Shown: piece after piece, positions 23,359-37,899 of the stretch
Numbering within the stretch: position 1 is the stretch's first letter
How the letters are laid out: every line of letters starts with the position of its first letter
Source of the DNA: Drosophila pseudoobscura
Lineage: Eukaryota; Arthropoda; Insecta; Diptera; Drosophilidae
Assembly: GCF_009870125.1 (NCBI RefSeq)
Contig: NC_046679.1
Span: 6,076,001-6,140,000 of the forward strand
Direction: 5' to 3'
DNA: 64,000 nt
Program-made: the position numbers and the translations under genes
Notes under the pieces: model-generated
Seen by the model: only the letters and a program-made list of their open reading frames with translations
Databases searched by the model: none
Told to the model about the DNA's origin: nothing

Positions 23359-24375
23359 GCGGGGATGGTAAGAGAGATTCTCTAAGATGAACCCAACAGA
23401 ATGATATCATTTCATACACTTAACGCTCGAATTCTTCCAGAATGTCGAGAATACATAGTATTACATATACATAAACCCATTTATATGATAAGGATAGAGG
23501 TTCACCTTCATAGGCTTGACTCCAGTTTTCCTTTTAGCAATTATGTGCCATGTTCAACACAAGACTTGATTTCGTTTCAACACTTGACTGACATTTAGAT
23601 GTGTACGAGTATATATTTCGACCCGATCCCGATGGGGATTATGGTTGGGTGCGGTGCCCATGCGCTGTACAAGGGGTCATCCTCGCATAATACCAGGTTG
23701 AGCCTTGTAGGGTGCATCGAAACAGCGGTTGGAACCGTTTTTTATGAATCTAAGTATCTTCTTTACTGACTTATTCCTCACCTCACTCTGTACTTCCCGA
23801 TTTGGCATACAAAATTAACACGCAAAATGGAGAATTAGTTAAAAAATTGGCAAAACGTCTGTGATATTTAAATTATGTTGGCAAATGGAAAGAAAAACTA
23901 AATTTAACTTTTTTTTTTATATATTGTGTGCCCTTTGTTGTGACGATTTTACAATACTTACTTTGTGCAATACCTACTAAGCATCTATTCTTAACTATGT
24001 ATTCCTGTGCAATTGACGACTTCTCACCCATATCAAACCCCAACTCGAATCTAACATGGCAGCATGCCCGCCCCCACACTACATAATATTATACAAACGA
24101 GTATGTAGACGCATAAGATTTATATTATATTTTGCATTAGAAATACATACATATTTAGGTGTATCGCGGCTCATCGATTGAGAATGTTGAGTCTAGGAAG
24201 AGATGAGACAAAAGGAGTTGTGTTTAAATTTAAGAAGCAGAAGAACATGTGAAGATATGAAGGGTTGTATTCCAGCTACACGCATACGTATAGTATAGGC
24301 TATTTAAATATACTTTATTCCGCCGTGCTCATCATTGAAATATCCGAATCGTAGCATGCAAACAGTATTAAACCC

Positions 24376-24480
24376 AATAAAAAGACACTTGCAAACCATA
24401 AGTATTTATCTAGCTAAAGTGAATGCATTTAGCATAACATAACATAATCGCTTGATGTTTATCTTCTGGACTTAAATAAA
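24376..24480 (+). terminator. Two candidate poly(A) signals of the polyglutamine protein gene
   Basis: AATAAA at 24376-24381 and again at 24475-24480. These are the plausible 3' end signals downstream of the stop at 23358. Confidence 0.5.
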
Positions 24481-24489
24481 CATTTTATT

Positions 24490-24759
24490 CTATAAACGAA
24501 TATTTATTTTTAATTTACCGATGAAGAACCAGTTAAGTGGTTTAATACCATCTAAGCCATGTGGGTCATATAGCCGGCGTTTAGCATTGGAAGGAATTCC
24601 CGTTATTTTCGTGCGGGTGGAGATGAAAGATTTGACGAGGGACTGCAATTTCTCTTGGACTATACCTTGGGAAAAACTATTGGCAGTAGTTTTAGCTCCC
24701 AAACCAAAGGGGATAAATAAATAACAAATTGGAAGAATAATAAGACGTCTTTCCAACAT
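24490..24759 (-). CDS. Possible small secreted protein (doubtful)
   Basis: An 89-residue frame with an ATG start and a signal-peptide-like beginning (MLERRLIILPICYLFIPFGLG), then a basic, unrecognised tail with KRRLYDPHGLDGIKP. No paralog or known motif is visible, and the frame sits in AT-rich spacer. It may be chance or an exon remnant. Small accessory-gland-type proteins do look like this, but that is only a resemblance. Confidence 0.2.
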   Translation of the reverse strand: MLERRLIILPICYLFIPFGLGAKTTANSFSQGIVQEKLQSLVKSFISTRTKITGIPSNAKRRLYDPHGLDGIKPLNWFFIGKLKINIRL

Positions 24760-25102
24760 TGGACCCCACGAAACCCGACGTGTTTCAGGAGCGTTATAAC
24801 CAAGATCAGGGTATATTTAAAATGATTCAAATCAGTAATCAAACTAAGAATAACTGGGCCGATTTGGATTAAGGGGAAGAATTTGGAAAGGATTTTACGA
24901 AAGAAAACTGTGATCTTTGTAAATTGTCATATTATTCCCGTCATATTATCGACGCAATGTGCGCCAAGCAAAACGAGGCAGCATTTTCTTGAATAAACAA
25001 AGTTTAATTTTAATTTTTTTAAATAATAAAATGACCATTTTGGTATTTTGTTGTAAGTTTTAGTGCCATTTTGGCATTTGGTATTTTCGCGTTCTCAGTT
25101 CA

Positions 25103-25262
25103 CGGTCACACTGTCCGCACACTGAGCTGCGTTTTTCGTTGATAATTTTAAATTTATTTATTTAATTTATTGGTTTAAATCAGTGATCAATAATTTGTTT
25201 GCTGGCCAGCTTGGTCGCAGCACGTGGCCTCAGCCTATTACGCGCATTATCGGATATCGATA
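25103..25262 (+). promoter_or_regulatory. Hairless core promoter region: motif 1, E-box and DRE
   Basis: CGGTCACACTG (Ohler motif 1, bound by M1BP) at 25103-25113, CACGTG at 25221-25226 and TATCGATA inside the palindrome GATATCGATATC at 25253-25264. Motif 1 usually lies at or just upstream of the start site in TATA-less fly promoters, so transcription probably begins near 25110-25130. That would give a 5' leader of roughly 680 bases. Confidence 0.65.
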
Positions 25263-25517
25263 TCTGCTGATGGTAATTGGAGAACGTTTTTTCCTATTTT
25301 ATCTCCTCCTTTTCCCACTTCGTTTTGTGCTCTGCTCTTGCTGTGCTCTCTTTGTGCTCTTCCGCCAGCAGCAGCCAGCCCCAATGCCTATGCCAATAGT
25401 AAACTCTGTGCGTGAAAACATATAAAGACAAAGTAAATGCAACGATAAGCGGCGGCCGAAAATGCTATAGGCCATGTGTGCAATAAAGTAAATTGTTTCA
25501 GCTTCCAAAACACGAAA

Positions 25518-25658
25518 ATGTTACCCAGACCAGACGCTCCCATTGCCGTGCCGAGCTGGCATATTTTGATACGCGACGCCGTCGACGTTGAGTTATGTCC
25601 CGGCTGCGGACTGTGCGCGAGGAATTTACAACAAAAACAAAATGAAAATTGTATTTAA
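25518..25658 (+). other. Upstream open reading frame in the Hairless leader
   Basis: ATG at 25518 opens a 46-codon frame that ends at 25658, before the Hairless start at 25806. If the leader is unspliced here it would act as an upstream reading frame and could lower cap-dependent translation. Hairless of D. melanogaster is reported to use internal initiation, which would fit. The peptide itself is not recognised. Confidence 0.35.
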
Positions 25659-25805
25659 ATTGTATGAAACCAATTAGAAAATCGAGCTGGAGTACATTTT
25701 TAAGCAACGAAAATCATTTTGCCAACACATGAAAATGTTTTTCTTTGAAGGCCAACTCTAAATGACGTCACAATTGTAACAGAGTGCAACAGACGACAGA
25801 CAACA

Positions 25806-28800
25806 ATGACCGATGAGCATAAAAGTACCATTAACAGTAACAGCAGCAACAATTCCAACAACAATAGCAACGACAGCAGCAGCAACAACAACAACAGCAA
25901 CAGCAACAACGAACGCATAATTGCAGAGGCGGCAGCACAGTTTCTACTCAAAAATGGTTTGAACGGCAGCTTTCCACTGCCCCCGCCCCTGCCCGCGAAC
26001 CTGAGCACGAGCACGAGCACTAGCACGACAGCAGGCAGGACGCCGACGCCGACGTCCTCCTCATCATTGTCATCATCATCATCAGCTCCAGCCTCGTCAA
26101 ATGGCTTTTTGCCGCATGTCAGCACGCCCACAACAAAGACAACTAGAAGCAGTAACAGTCCAACAAGCAGCAGCAGCACCTCAGCGATGGCGGCATCTGC
26201 TACGGTGGCAGCGACTAGCGCCCTCGTCGGCTCTGCTCCGAAGCCTGTCGATGTAATGGGTGGTGTGCTGGACTACAGTTCCTTAAGCAGTGTGCCGAGT
26301 GCCGCCACCGCCGCCGCATCCATGGCGCCCACAGGATCGTTGAAGAGCGGGAAGGGTGGCAGCAGCATGAGCAGCAGCTTTGATATGGGCAGGCATCCGA
26401 TATCGACGCACAGCAACAACAGCACGGCCGGCTACGGCGGTCGTTTGCAGTTCTTTAAAGGCAAGTTTAAAACATAAACTTAAACCCATTTCCGTCAAGA
26501 TAAAACAACAAACAACATCAATCTTCTGCGCAACAGATGGCAAATTCATATTGGAACTGGCACGTTCGAAGGACGGCGATAAGAGCGGATGGGTCTCTGT
26601 AACGCGCAAGACTTTTCGCCCCCCATCTGCGGCCACCTCGGCCACCGTGACCCCAACGTCTGCAGTGACGACAACGTATCCAAAGAACGAGAATTCCACA
26701 TCTCTGAGCTGTAAGTGTGGGGAGGCCCGTTTGGCATTTGACTTACAACTAAATATACCATGATGCGAGTGCATTTCTGAACAAAATATTATTCGGTTTC
26801 TTGCAGTTTCGGATGACAATAGCTCGATACAATCATCGCCGTGGCAACGGGACCAGCCCTGGAAACAGTCGAGACCACGACGCGGCATATCCAAAGAACT
26901 GTCGCTCTATTACCATCGTCCCAGGCACAGTGTCCTTAGCAAGGCTGCCCTCCAGACAGCATTACGCAAGAGACGACGACCCCACGAGCCGATTGCCAAT
27001 AGCGAAGATCTGCAGCCGATCTTCGAGTTGGTCAAGGCTGAAAATGGCGATGAGACACTAAAGGCCGAAGGCGGAGAAGCTGCAGAAGGCGACACTGCCA
27101 CTGACACTGGCACTGGCGCTGCAGCAGAAGCTTCTGCAGAAACTGCAAATGAGATTAAACCAGAAACGATCAAAGTAGAAACGGAAGCAATGCCGGAAAC
27201 GGAGTCGAACAAGGCCGAAATCAATGATAGCCGCGAGTCAAAAGAGGAAGCTTTTGTGCCGAATGCAGAGACGAAAGTAAATGCCGAGCCCACGATTGAG
27301 GCGACAGCACCGGCGACTGCGGAGAAGATGAACACGAGTGAGGACGAAGAGGCCATGTCGGTGACAGTTAATGAACCCCCCATACCGCCTTCGATCAGTA
27401 CGAACGGCAGCACTGGCAGCGATCTGAATGGCGATCACAAGACGCCACGGGCAGACAACAGAAGACTTAAAAAGCCGAAACCCAGAGCCAAGCTCAACAG
27501 CATCATTCAGAAACTTATCGATGGGGTGCCAGCACGTCTAGAGCAATTGTCCAAGACACCAGCGTCGACAGCGGCGGCAGTCACGGCAGCAGAGCGCAGC
27601 GGTGGCGGAGCCATCGGAAATCTAAGTCACTCTCTGACGCACAAGGTGAGTGGCCCCCTAGAATTGCACTAAAAAGAGCATTCCATTAACTGAAAACTAA
27701 CAATATCTTTTAGGTTTCGCCGCCAACGTCGGCCGCGGCAGTCAGCCGTCTAGTCGAGTACCATCATCAGCATGTTTCGCCCAGAAAGCGCATCCTGCGC
27801 GAGTTTGAGAAGGTGTCGCTGGAGGACAATGGTTGCGTGAACAATGGCAGCGGCAGCGGGGGCAGTAGCAGTGGAGGGGTCGGTGGCAAACGGAGTCGTG
27901 CCAAGGCTTCGGCACCGCCCAGCAAGTCAGCGCCCATGAATCTGGCACCGCCTCAAGGAAAGCCTAGCACTAGCACTAGCACTAGCACACCCACTACATC
28001 GCCAGCACCGGCTGCGGCCTCGCAGCAGCCCACACGCCTGAACAGCTCCTACAGCATACACTCGCTCTTGGGCGGAGGCAGTGGCAGCTCCTCGTCGTCC
28101 TCCTCTTCATCTTCCAAGAAGACCATCGACCATCCGGCGGCCATCATCAGCAATGTGCATCACCAGCATTCGTTGTACGCCAATTCCGGAAACTATCCAC
28201 GATCCCTCCTCAGCTCCCCCAAGTCGCCCGAAGTGAGCGGCAGCAATGGCGGTGGAAAGTCGCCCTCACATGCGGCCAGCAAGAAACGCTCTCCCCCGTA
28301 CACGACTGGGTCGCCGCTGCCCGTGGACTATGGGCATTCCTTCTATAGAGATCATTATTCTGGAACAGGGGGTCGATCATCGACGTCGACTGGCACAGCC
28401 GTTTCGCCACACATTTCACACGGAGGAGTGGCGTCGCAAGATCTTTCACCGCCCCGTTCCACAACAGCTTCCCCCGCCACCACACCTCGCACCGTTCCCA
28501 AGAAGACTGCCTCGATACGCCGCGAGTTTGCCTCGCCAACGGCCAGCAGCAGCAGCTGTCCGTCGCCCGGTGACCGAAGTACATCGCCACCAGATCGGCG
28601 CCACCAGATGCATCTGCAGCGTAGTTCACCAGCCTCCGGCTCGCCCTTGCACTACTATATGTATCCACCGCCGCAGGTGAACGGCAATGGATCATCGGGC
28701 AGCCCGACGGTGCCTGTGTCATCGGGCAGTAGCGCAGCCGCTGCGGCGGCGGCTGCAGCAGCGGCTGCTGCCGCCTACATTCCCTCGGTGGTGTCGCCAT

Positions 28801-29395
28801 CGCTTTACCATCCCTACATATCCACACTGGCGGCCCTGCGGCACAACCCGTTGTGGGTGCACCATTACCAGGCGGGAGCCTCGCCGCTAATGCCGCCGCA
28901 TCCACAGGCCAGCAGCAGTTCGGCTGCAGCCGCGAGACTGTCACCTCCCTCGCCGTATCATCCGTTTGCCTATAATGGCGTCGGGGCAGCCGCTGTAGCG
29001 GCTGCTGCAGCTGCCGCCGCATTTGGACAGCCCGCCCCCAGTCCGCATACGCATCCGCATCCGCATACGCACCTGACACATCCCGCGGCACTAACACACC
29101 ACACGCCTGCACACCTGGCCACGCCAAAACTGACTGATAGTAGTACCGATCTAATGTCTGCAGCGTCCAGTCATCGCACAGCCTCCACTTCGCCGACCAG
29201 CTCCAATGCATCCGTCTCCTCGGCGGCTGCCTCCGGCGCCGGCCCCTCCTCCTCCGCATTGTTTCATAATAGTAGCCTAAGGAATGAACAAAGTTCAGGT
29301 GAGTCTCCCCATCTAAGACTGACACTTGGACTGAGTCTGAGCTAATATTGTTTTGTATTCCTTCAGACTTACCACTGAATCTGTCGAAGCACTGA
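25806..29395 (+). CDS. H: Hairless, Notch-pathway co-repressor (5 coding exons)
   Basis: Coding exons 25806-26460, 26537-26710, 26807-27645, 27714-29298 and 29367-29395 give 1093 residues, close to the melanogaster protein. Hairless binds Su(H)/CSL in the nucleus and recruits Groucho and CtBP to silence Notch targets. The Su(H)-binding segment starts at about residue 211 (GGRLQFFKDGKFILEL) and continues through KTFRPP. The Groucho motif YSIHSLLG lies near residue 669. The CtBP motif PLNLSKH forms the very C-terminus, encoded by a 29-base last exon. The rest is Ser, Ala, Asn, Pro and His-rich disorder with a long poly-Ala. The first intron (26461-26536) has a GC donor, AAAG|GCAAGT; only this join restores the frame across the Su(H)-binding domain. 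Met128 and Met151 are in-frame candidates for the shorter internally initiated form known in melanogaster. Confidence 0.97.
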
Positions 29396-29396
29396 G

Positions 29397-29416
29397 ACAC
29401 ACACACACACACACAC
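29397..29416. repeat. (CA)n microsatellite
   Basis: About ten CA dinucleotides directly after the Hairless stop codon. Confidence 0.85.
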
Positions 29417-31488
29417 GCCCCAGCTGCCCCAGTTGATGGGCGCAACCATCGAGTTAAGTACATTACCGCACTAGTAGCGCTTAAGATGACATTCAACTAC
29501 ACATACAATTATTTGATAAGCTCGCTGCTAATTTAGTTGTAACCGAATTGTTTTAGCCTAAGCCTAAATCTAGTTAGGTTCTCGATTAAGGCAGGAAATT
29601 CAAACGAAACGAAAGGAGAGCAGAACAGAAGAGTGGAAAGGAGAATAGCGGAGAAGAAACGAAGAGATACAAGGAAATCAAAACAGACTCCAACAATGTT
29701 TCAACAAAAACTATTTATACAATCAGTTGAGAAATGGAACCCCTTCGATACACATATTTAATATGCAAAGGAATTTTATTCTCTGCCAACTTATAAGTAA
29801 AAACCATACAATTAACACATTTTTCTATAGGATGTATAAATTGCACGTCTTAAAGAATCTCAAACAAAAAGAGTTGCGTTTTTTCATCAAAACATTTCCT
29901 TGAAACAGACTGAACCTGAATTTTTTTTAGAAAAAAAAAAGAAGAAAAACGATACAAAAATATAAAGTTATGGATTGCAGCATCCAACATTTAAAGTGTA
30001 TTTTACAAAACCTAAAAGAACAGATTTTTATAAAAAGCGTGTGCCTTTAAAAAAGAAATATAAAGAGAACTAGGGATTATATAAAAACAAGAAGAGCTAA
30101 ACCACAGGACATCTGGGAACAGATGCTTTACAGGTGAATTGAATCCATTTTAGATATGATGTCCCCCAAAGCGAGGTCCAAAGGGCAGAAGTTGACGAAG
30201 TGTTGTACAAAATAGACCGCATACGATGGTAGTTTGATGTTTGTAAACCCCCCAAGGGAATAACTTTTTGGTTTGATTTTGGCTTTACTCCAGGATCAAG
30301 CCAAAGATTGTGATATTCCCAGAAACATTATTTTGGTCTTGAGAAGGTTATACGAGTGGATCGACCTGTAGTTGGTAGTGAAACCCATATTATATTTCGG
30401 TCTCAACCCGTTCCCTTAAACCTCATAATAATGATTCACATTACTATTTCCAACAGATTTGTATAGCTCTACTTAGTACAGCTCCTTGTCAATGGCAGCC
30501 CAATCAAAAGCAAATGAAAATGTACAAAAATTCACATATACAACAAAAGAAAGAAAATATTTACAAAAACTAAAAACTGAAAAATGAAAAATGTATCCTA
30601 AAAAGTAAAAAATTCAAGCCGAAATTCGTACAACTGAAACTGATACAAATAAACAACAAAAAGTACTATATTCCTAAACGCAAAAAAGACAAAAACGAAC
30701 CGCGGTTTCTCATATTTTCTAAATTATTTATATAAATCAAATGACTATTTATATGTATGTACTGTACGTGTTTATGTGTAGGGAAATAATTTTAATTGTA
30801 TATACAGTATTTTTACACAACAACAACAAAAATTTAAATCAAGAAAACAACCCATATATTTAATACACCTATTTTTATAAAGGATTTTAACAAAATGCTG
30901 TATATTTGATATATTGTATGTATATGTATACACAGAAAACGATTCCATTAGAGGTCAAGGCGAAAAAAAGTATCAAAATGTTGCACAATCTGCTGTTAAC
31001 CTTTTACTAAACAAAAAACGAAAGCAAAAACAAAAACAAAACAAAACAAAAATATTAATTTCCATGAAAATTCCATACGGTTTCTACTACCTACTGATTA
31101 GCTAATAGCTAGGCGCCTAGGGACTATTACTATACTTTTACCTTTTTTTTGCATCGGTACTGTGTACGACGTTTTGTTTTATTTTATTGAATCCGTAGTG
31201 TAGTCGTAGACTTAACCATCAGTTTGCTTAGAGCGCTGGCCGGCATTGATGGTCATCCACCAGTGAGCGGAGCGGCATAGCCCGACAGATCATAATGGGG
31301 AAAACAGCAAGCAAAAGGGTTTTAGATATACATATGTATTTAATATTACTGCATCCTCTTGATGCTGGAATGTGTGTAAAGTAAAACGGAAACAAAACTA
31401 GTTTTAAACAAATATATTTTATATAGGCATACATATACATATACTATATGTATGTATACATGCAACTGAAACTGAATACTTGATGTCA

Positions 31489-31494
31489 AATAAA
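31489..31494 (+). terminator. H: Candidate poly(A) signal of Hairless
   Basis: AATAAA on the plus strand. Minus-strand AATAAA hexamers for the convergent Pi3K92E lie only about 30-55 bases further on (31522-31527 and 31545-31550). Confidence 0.5.
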
Positions 31495-31521
31495 AACCTA
31501 TACTAAATGTGTGACAAGTAA

Positions 31522-31550
31522 TTTATTCCAGTTTTCCCCTCAGTTTTATT
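31522..31550 (-). terminator. Pi3K92E: Candidate poly(A) signals of Pi3K92E
   Basis: AATAAA on the minus strand at 31545-31550 and 31522-31527. I find no canonical hexamer closer to the Pi3K92E stop, which implies a 3' UTR of about 1.26 kb filling 31.5-32.8 kb. Confidence 0.4.
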
Positions 31551-32807
31551 CCGCAGAAGAAGCGGTCCCCTGAGATATCATCTTATTAAATTAAAGTACT
31601 GTAGATGCTGTGAAACATTGCAACCAACCAACCATTGGAAACCCCTCCAGCGATTTGGCAAATAAGAGCCTCCTGTATGGCCTTTATAATCCTACTTGCC
31701 GGTACAAAAGATCAATATATGGGCGAAGTGCAATAAGGTCTTGTAATAATCATCAAATGGCATTGATAATGGATGCTACCGGATGCTAGAATGGGCCTCC
31801 TGGCATCGACAACAGTTTTGATGGTTCTACTATGGATTATCAGGTTCCTTCCCTTCCGATTCGAGATAATATTCATCGGGTGTGGTGGTCAAGGTTCGCC
31901 GCTGGGATTTTGGTTTTGCCCTGTGAGAGTTCTCGCTTCGCCCCCAATCCGAGTGAAACACGATTGAGTTGTTGAGACGAATACAGATACATTCGTAGAA
32001 GCACATGGTGTACATACATATGTTATGTATTTATATATTTCTTGTTTCGATTACATTCTATACACTCGTTCAAATATATGTATGTGTATGTGTAGAATTC
32101 GTTTCATTTAATTATAATTATCCAGCGATTTACAAAATACATTACAAGTACTAGTACATATACATATAAGACTATAACACTACGAAATGAACAGAAAAGA
32201 AACCAGGAAACACACACACAATAATTTCTGATTTAGTTTTTTGCTTGTTGCTGGAAAGGAAACAAATTATGGTACAGTACACAATATAAATCATCGTATT
32301 TTTGAGAGAGAAAACAAATTAAAGTTAATTTTTTAACTTATGGAGTAAATGTCGCTTAATTAGATACATAAGCATAATAGGATACATTCTTCTGCACGTG
32401 TGGGGGGGTTGTACAGGTTTCGAAACAACAAAAACAATACAATAAGGTCCAAGGGGAGGGTTCATTGTTCAAATATCAAATATATATATTTAGGTAATCC
32501 AAGAGGCAGGACATTAAATTATATTGGAGCACTTGTGGCAGTGATTACATCAATAGTGTGACATATATGGGGGCTGTGGGTTTTGTGGGGGCTTGTGGGT
32601 CGGCCTAACATAGTGAACACATACATATGTAGTTTTGAACTTGGTTTTATGCATTTTACGGATACCCACGCCCGTCTGTTGCGGAGCGTGGTACCAATGT
32701 AAATATAAGCAGAGAGGATTGGGAATGATCCCTCTGGGGCTTCTGGGGGGGTGAGATAGTGTTTTCGAAAACACAACGATCGTGTGCTGCATTTTGTTGA
32801 TGTCCGT

Positions 32808-36515
<3,708 letters not shown>

Positions 36516-37791
36516 ACCACCGGTCTGGTTTACTGGTTTACTTGTCGTCTCTGCGTCCCTTTGGGGCTTGTTGTCTATTTCGTTGTTGCATGCAATTGTT
36601 AGTATTTGTTTTTCGTTCTTGTCGTTATCACCAGGCTCGGCGCGTTGTTGTTTTCAAAGTTTTCCATTTAAATCAGCGCCGCAATCTCATTGTTAGTCAT
36701 GCCGATCTCTCTGTGAATAATAAATCAGAAGGTGGCGCCCGGGTTATTGAAAAGCAGACGGAGACATATGTATTGAGTGGCAGGGAGGATTGGCAGTGTT
36801 CGATTACGGAAATTACCCGCCCGCCGGTTAGATAGGCGCCAGAAGCAGCCCCGTAATAAATGTTGTGGTTCCGTTGCACTGAGATCCGGAAACATTTGGT
36901 CGTATCTGCCCGCTTTTTACAGCCATTCGGATTATCACTTGGATCTATTTTTATGGGGCACATTAAATTTGAAACAAATTCGGGGCATAACTATGCATCC
37001 AAAATTAAAACTTCTTCCGAACTAAAAGAAAAGCGTTGACTTTATATTTAGTATGAATCACACACACCCATACGCCAGCGGGAGGGGTGGTGCGGCGGCG
37101 GCGGCGACCTTAAACACAAAAACAAGAATAAACCATGATGGCCATGCGAATGGTGAAGATTTAATACTCTTTTTGCCGAATTGGAGAGAATATGGCAGGT
37201 CGGCTTTTTGTGGACTTGAAGGAATTTTATTTCCCAAGAAATAATGCTCAATTTCCAGTGGAAACAGTTTTCAAGTGCACCAAATATTCCATCTGGCCTT
37301 GGTTTCTCCCTCAAATTTCAAATTCCATCACAGAACAGGTGTATCGACAGCTCGCGGAAAGGGCATTCTACAGTTACGCGGCACCGATGTCTCATCTCTA
37401 AGTCGGGATGCCACAAAAAACACACACACACACACAAACGCATATGCAAAGGTCCGTGGAAATGGAAATTGCAGCCACCAAAAGAAAAGCAAACGAAACG
37501 CCAAAGAATCCAGCACCGCCCTTATTTTCCCCGCCACCCAGTCAACCAGATCGTTGTTTTTAAAGAGTCATTTGTTTTCTTTTATGCTATCTCCCACTTT
37601 ATCACATTTTTTTATTTTTATTTTTGGGTGTGAGCTGCTCTATTGTTGCCCATCTACTTGTATTCCGGCACCGGTACTCACTCGTAACCACGACTCCATA
37701 TACTCGCAACGAGGTGTATATGACGCACGCAATATTTTTAAAAAAATCAGATACAAAAAAATTATTTAATTGTTTTTATTTTGTATTGAAA
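36516..37791 (-). other. Probable Pi3K92E 5' leader and first intron
   Basis: Between the coding start and the motif 1/DRE cassette at 37792 I see no other gene. A (CA)n run lies at 37421-37436. 5' non-coding exons are likely but I could not place them. Confidence 0.4.
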
Positions 37792-37880
37792 CAGTGTGAC
37801 CGCGGATTTATCGATAAAGCATACCATACCAATATACCGAAATATACGGTCTGATTTTAAAAATATACCGTAAATATACT
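37792..37880 (-). promoter_or_regulatory. Pi3K92E: Promoter cassette: motif 1, DRE and GGTATATTT copies
   Basis: Read on the minus strand, several AGTATATTT/GGTATATTT-like units (37831-37880) precede TATCGATA (37809-37816) and then CGGTCACACTG (37792-37802). This is the same order as a DRE/motif 1 housekeeping promoter and it faces Pi3K92E. The same GGTATATTT plus DRE arrangement stands before the polyglutamine gene at 21014-21075. A start site near 37780 is inferred. Confidence 0.6.
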
Positions 37881-37899
37881 AACGAATGCAAGTTCTGTT

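Larger units (their letters stand above)
23359..25100. other. 3' UTR and spacer before Hairless
   Basis: AT-rich sequence following the polyglutamine protein gene. AATAAA signals at 24376-24381 and 24475-24480 imply a 3' UTR of about 1.0-1.1 kb. A short minus-strand open frame at 24490-24759 is listed separately. Confidence 0.55.
29396..31500 (+). other. H: Hairless 3' UTR
   Basis: About 2.1 kb of AT-rich sequence between the Hairless stop and AATAAA at 31489-31494. It begins with a CA repeat at 29397-29416. No other gene is visible. The length suits the long Hairless messages known from melanogaster, but the exact end is inferred. Confidence 0.6.

Noticed and set aside
28210-29496. A 428-codon minus-strand frame
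   Set aside because: Antisense of the large Hairless exon; the Arg/Pro/Cys-rich composition is typical of a shadow and it has no splice or domain support.
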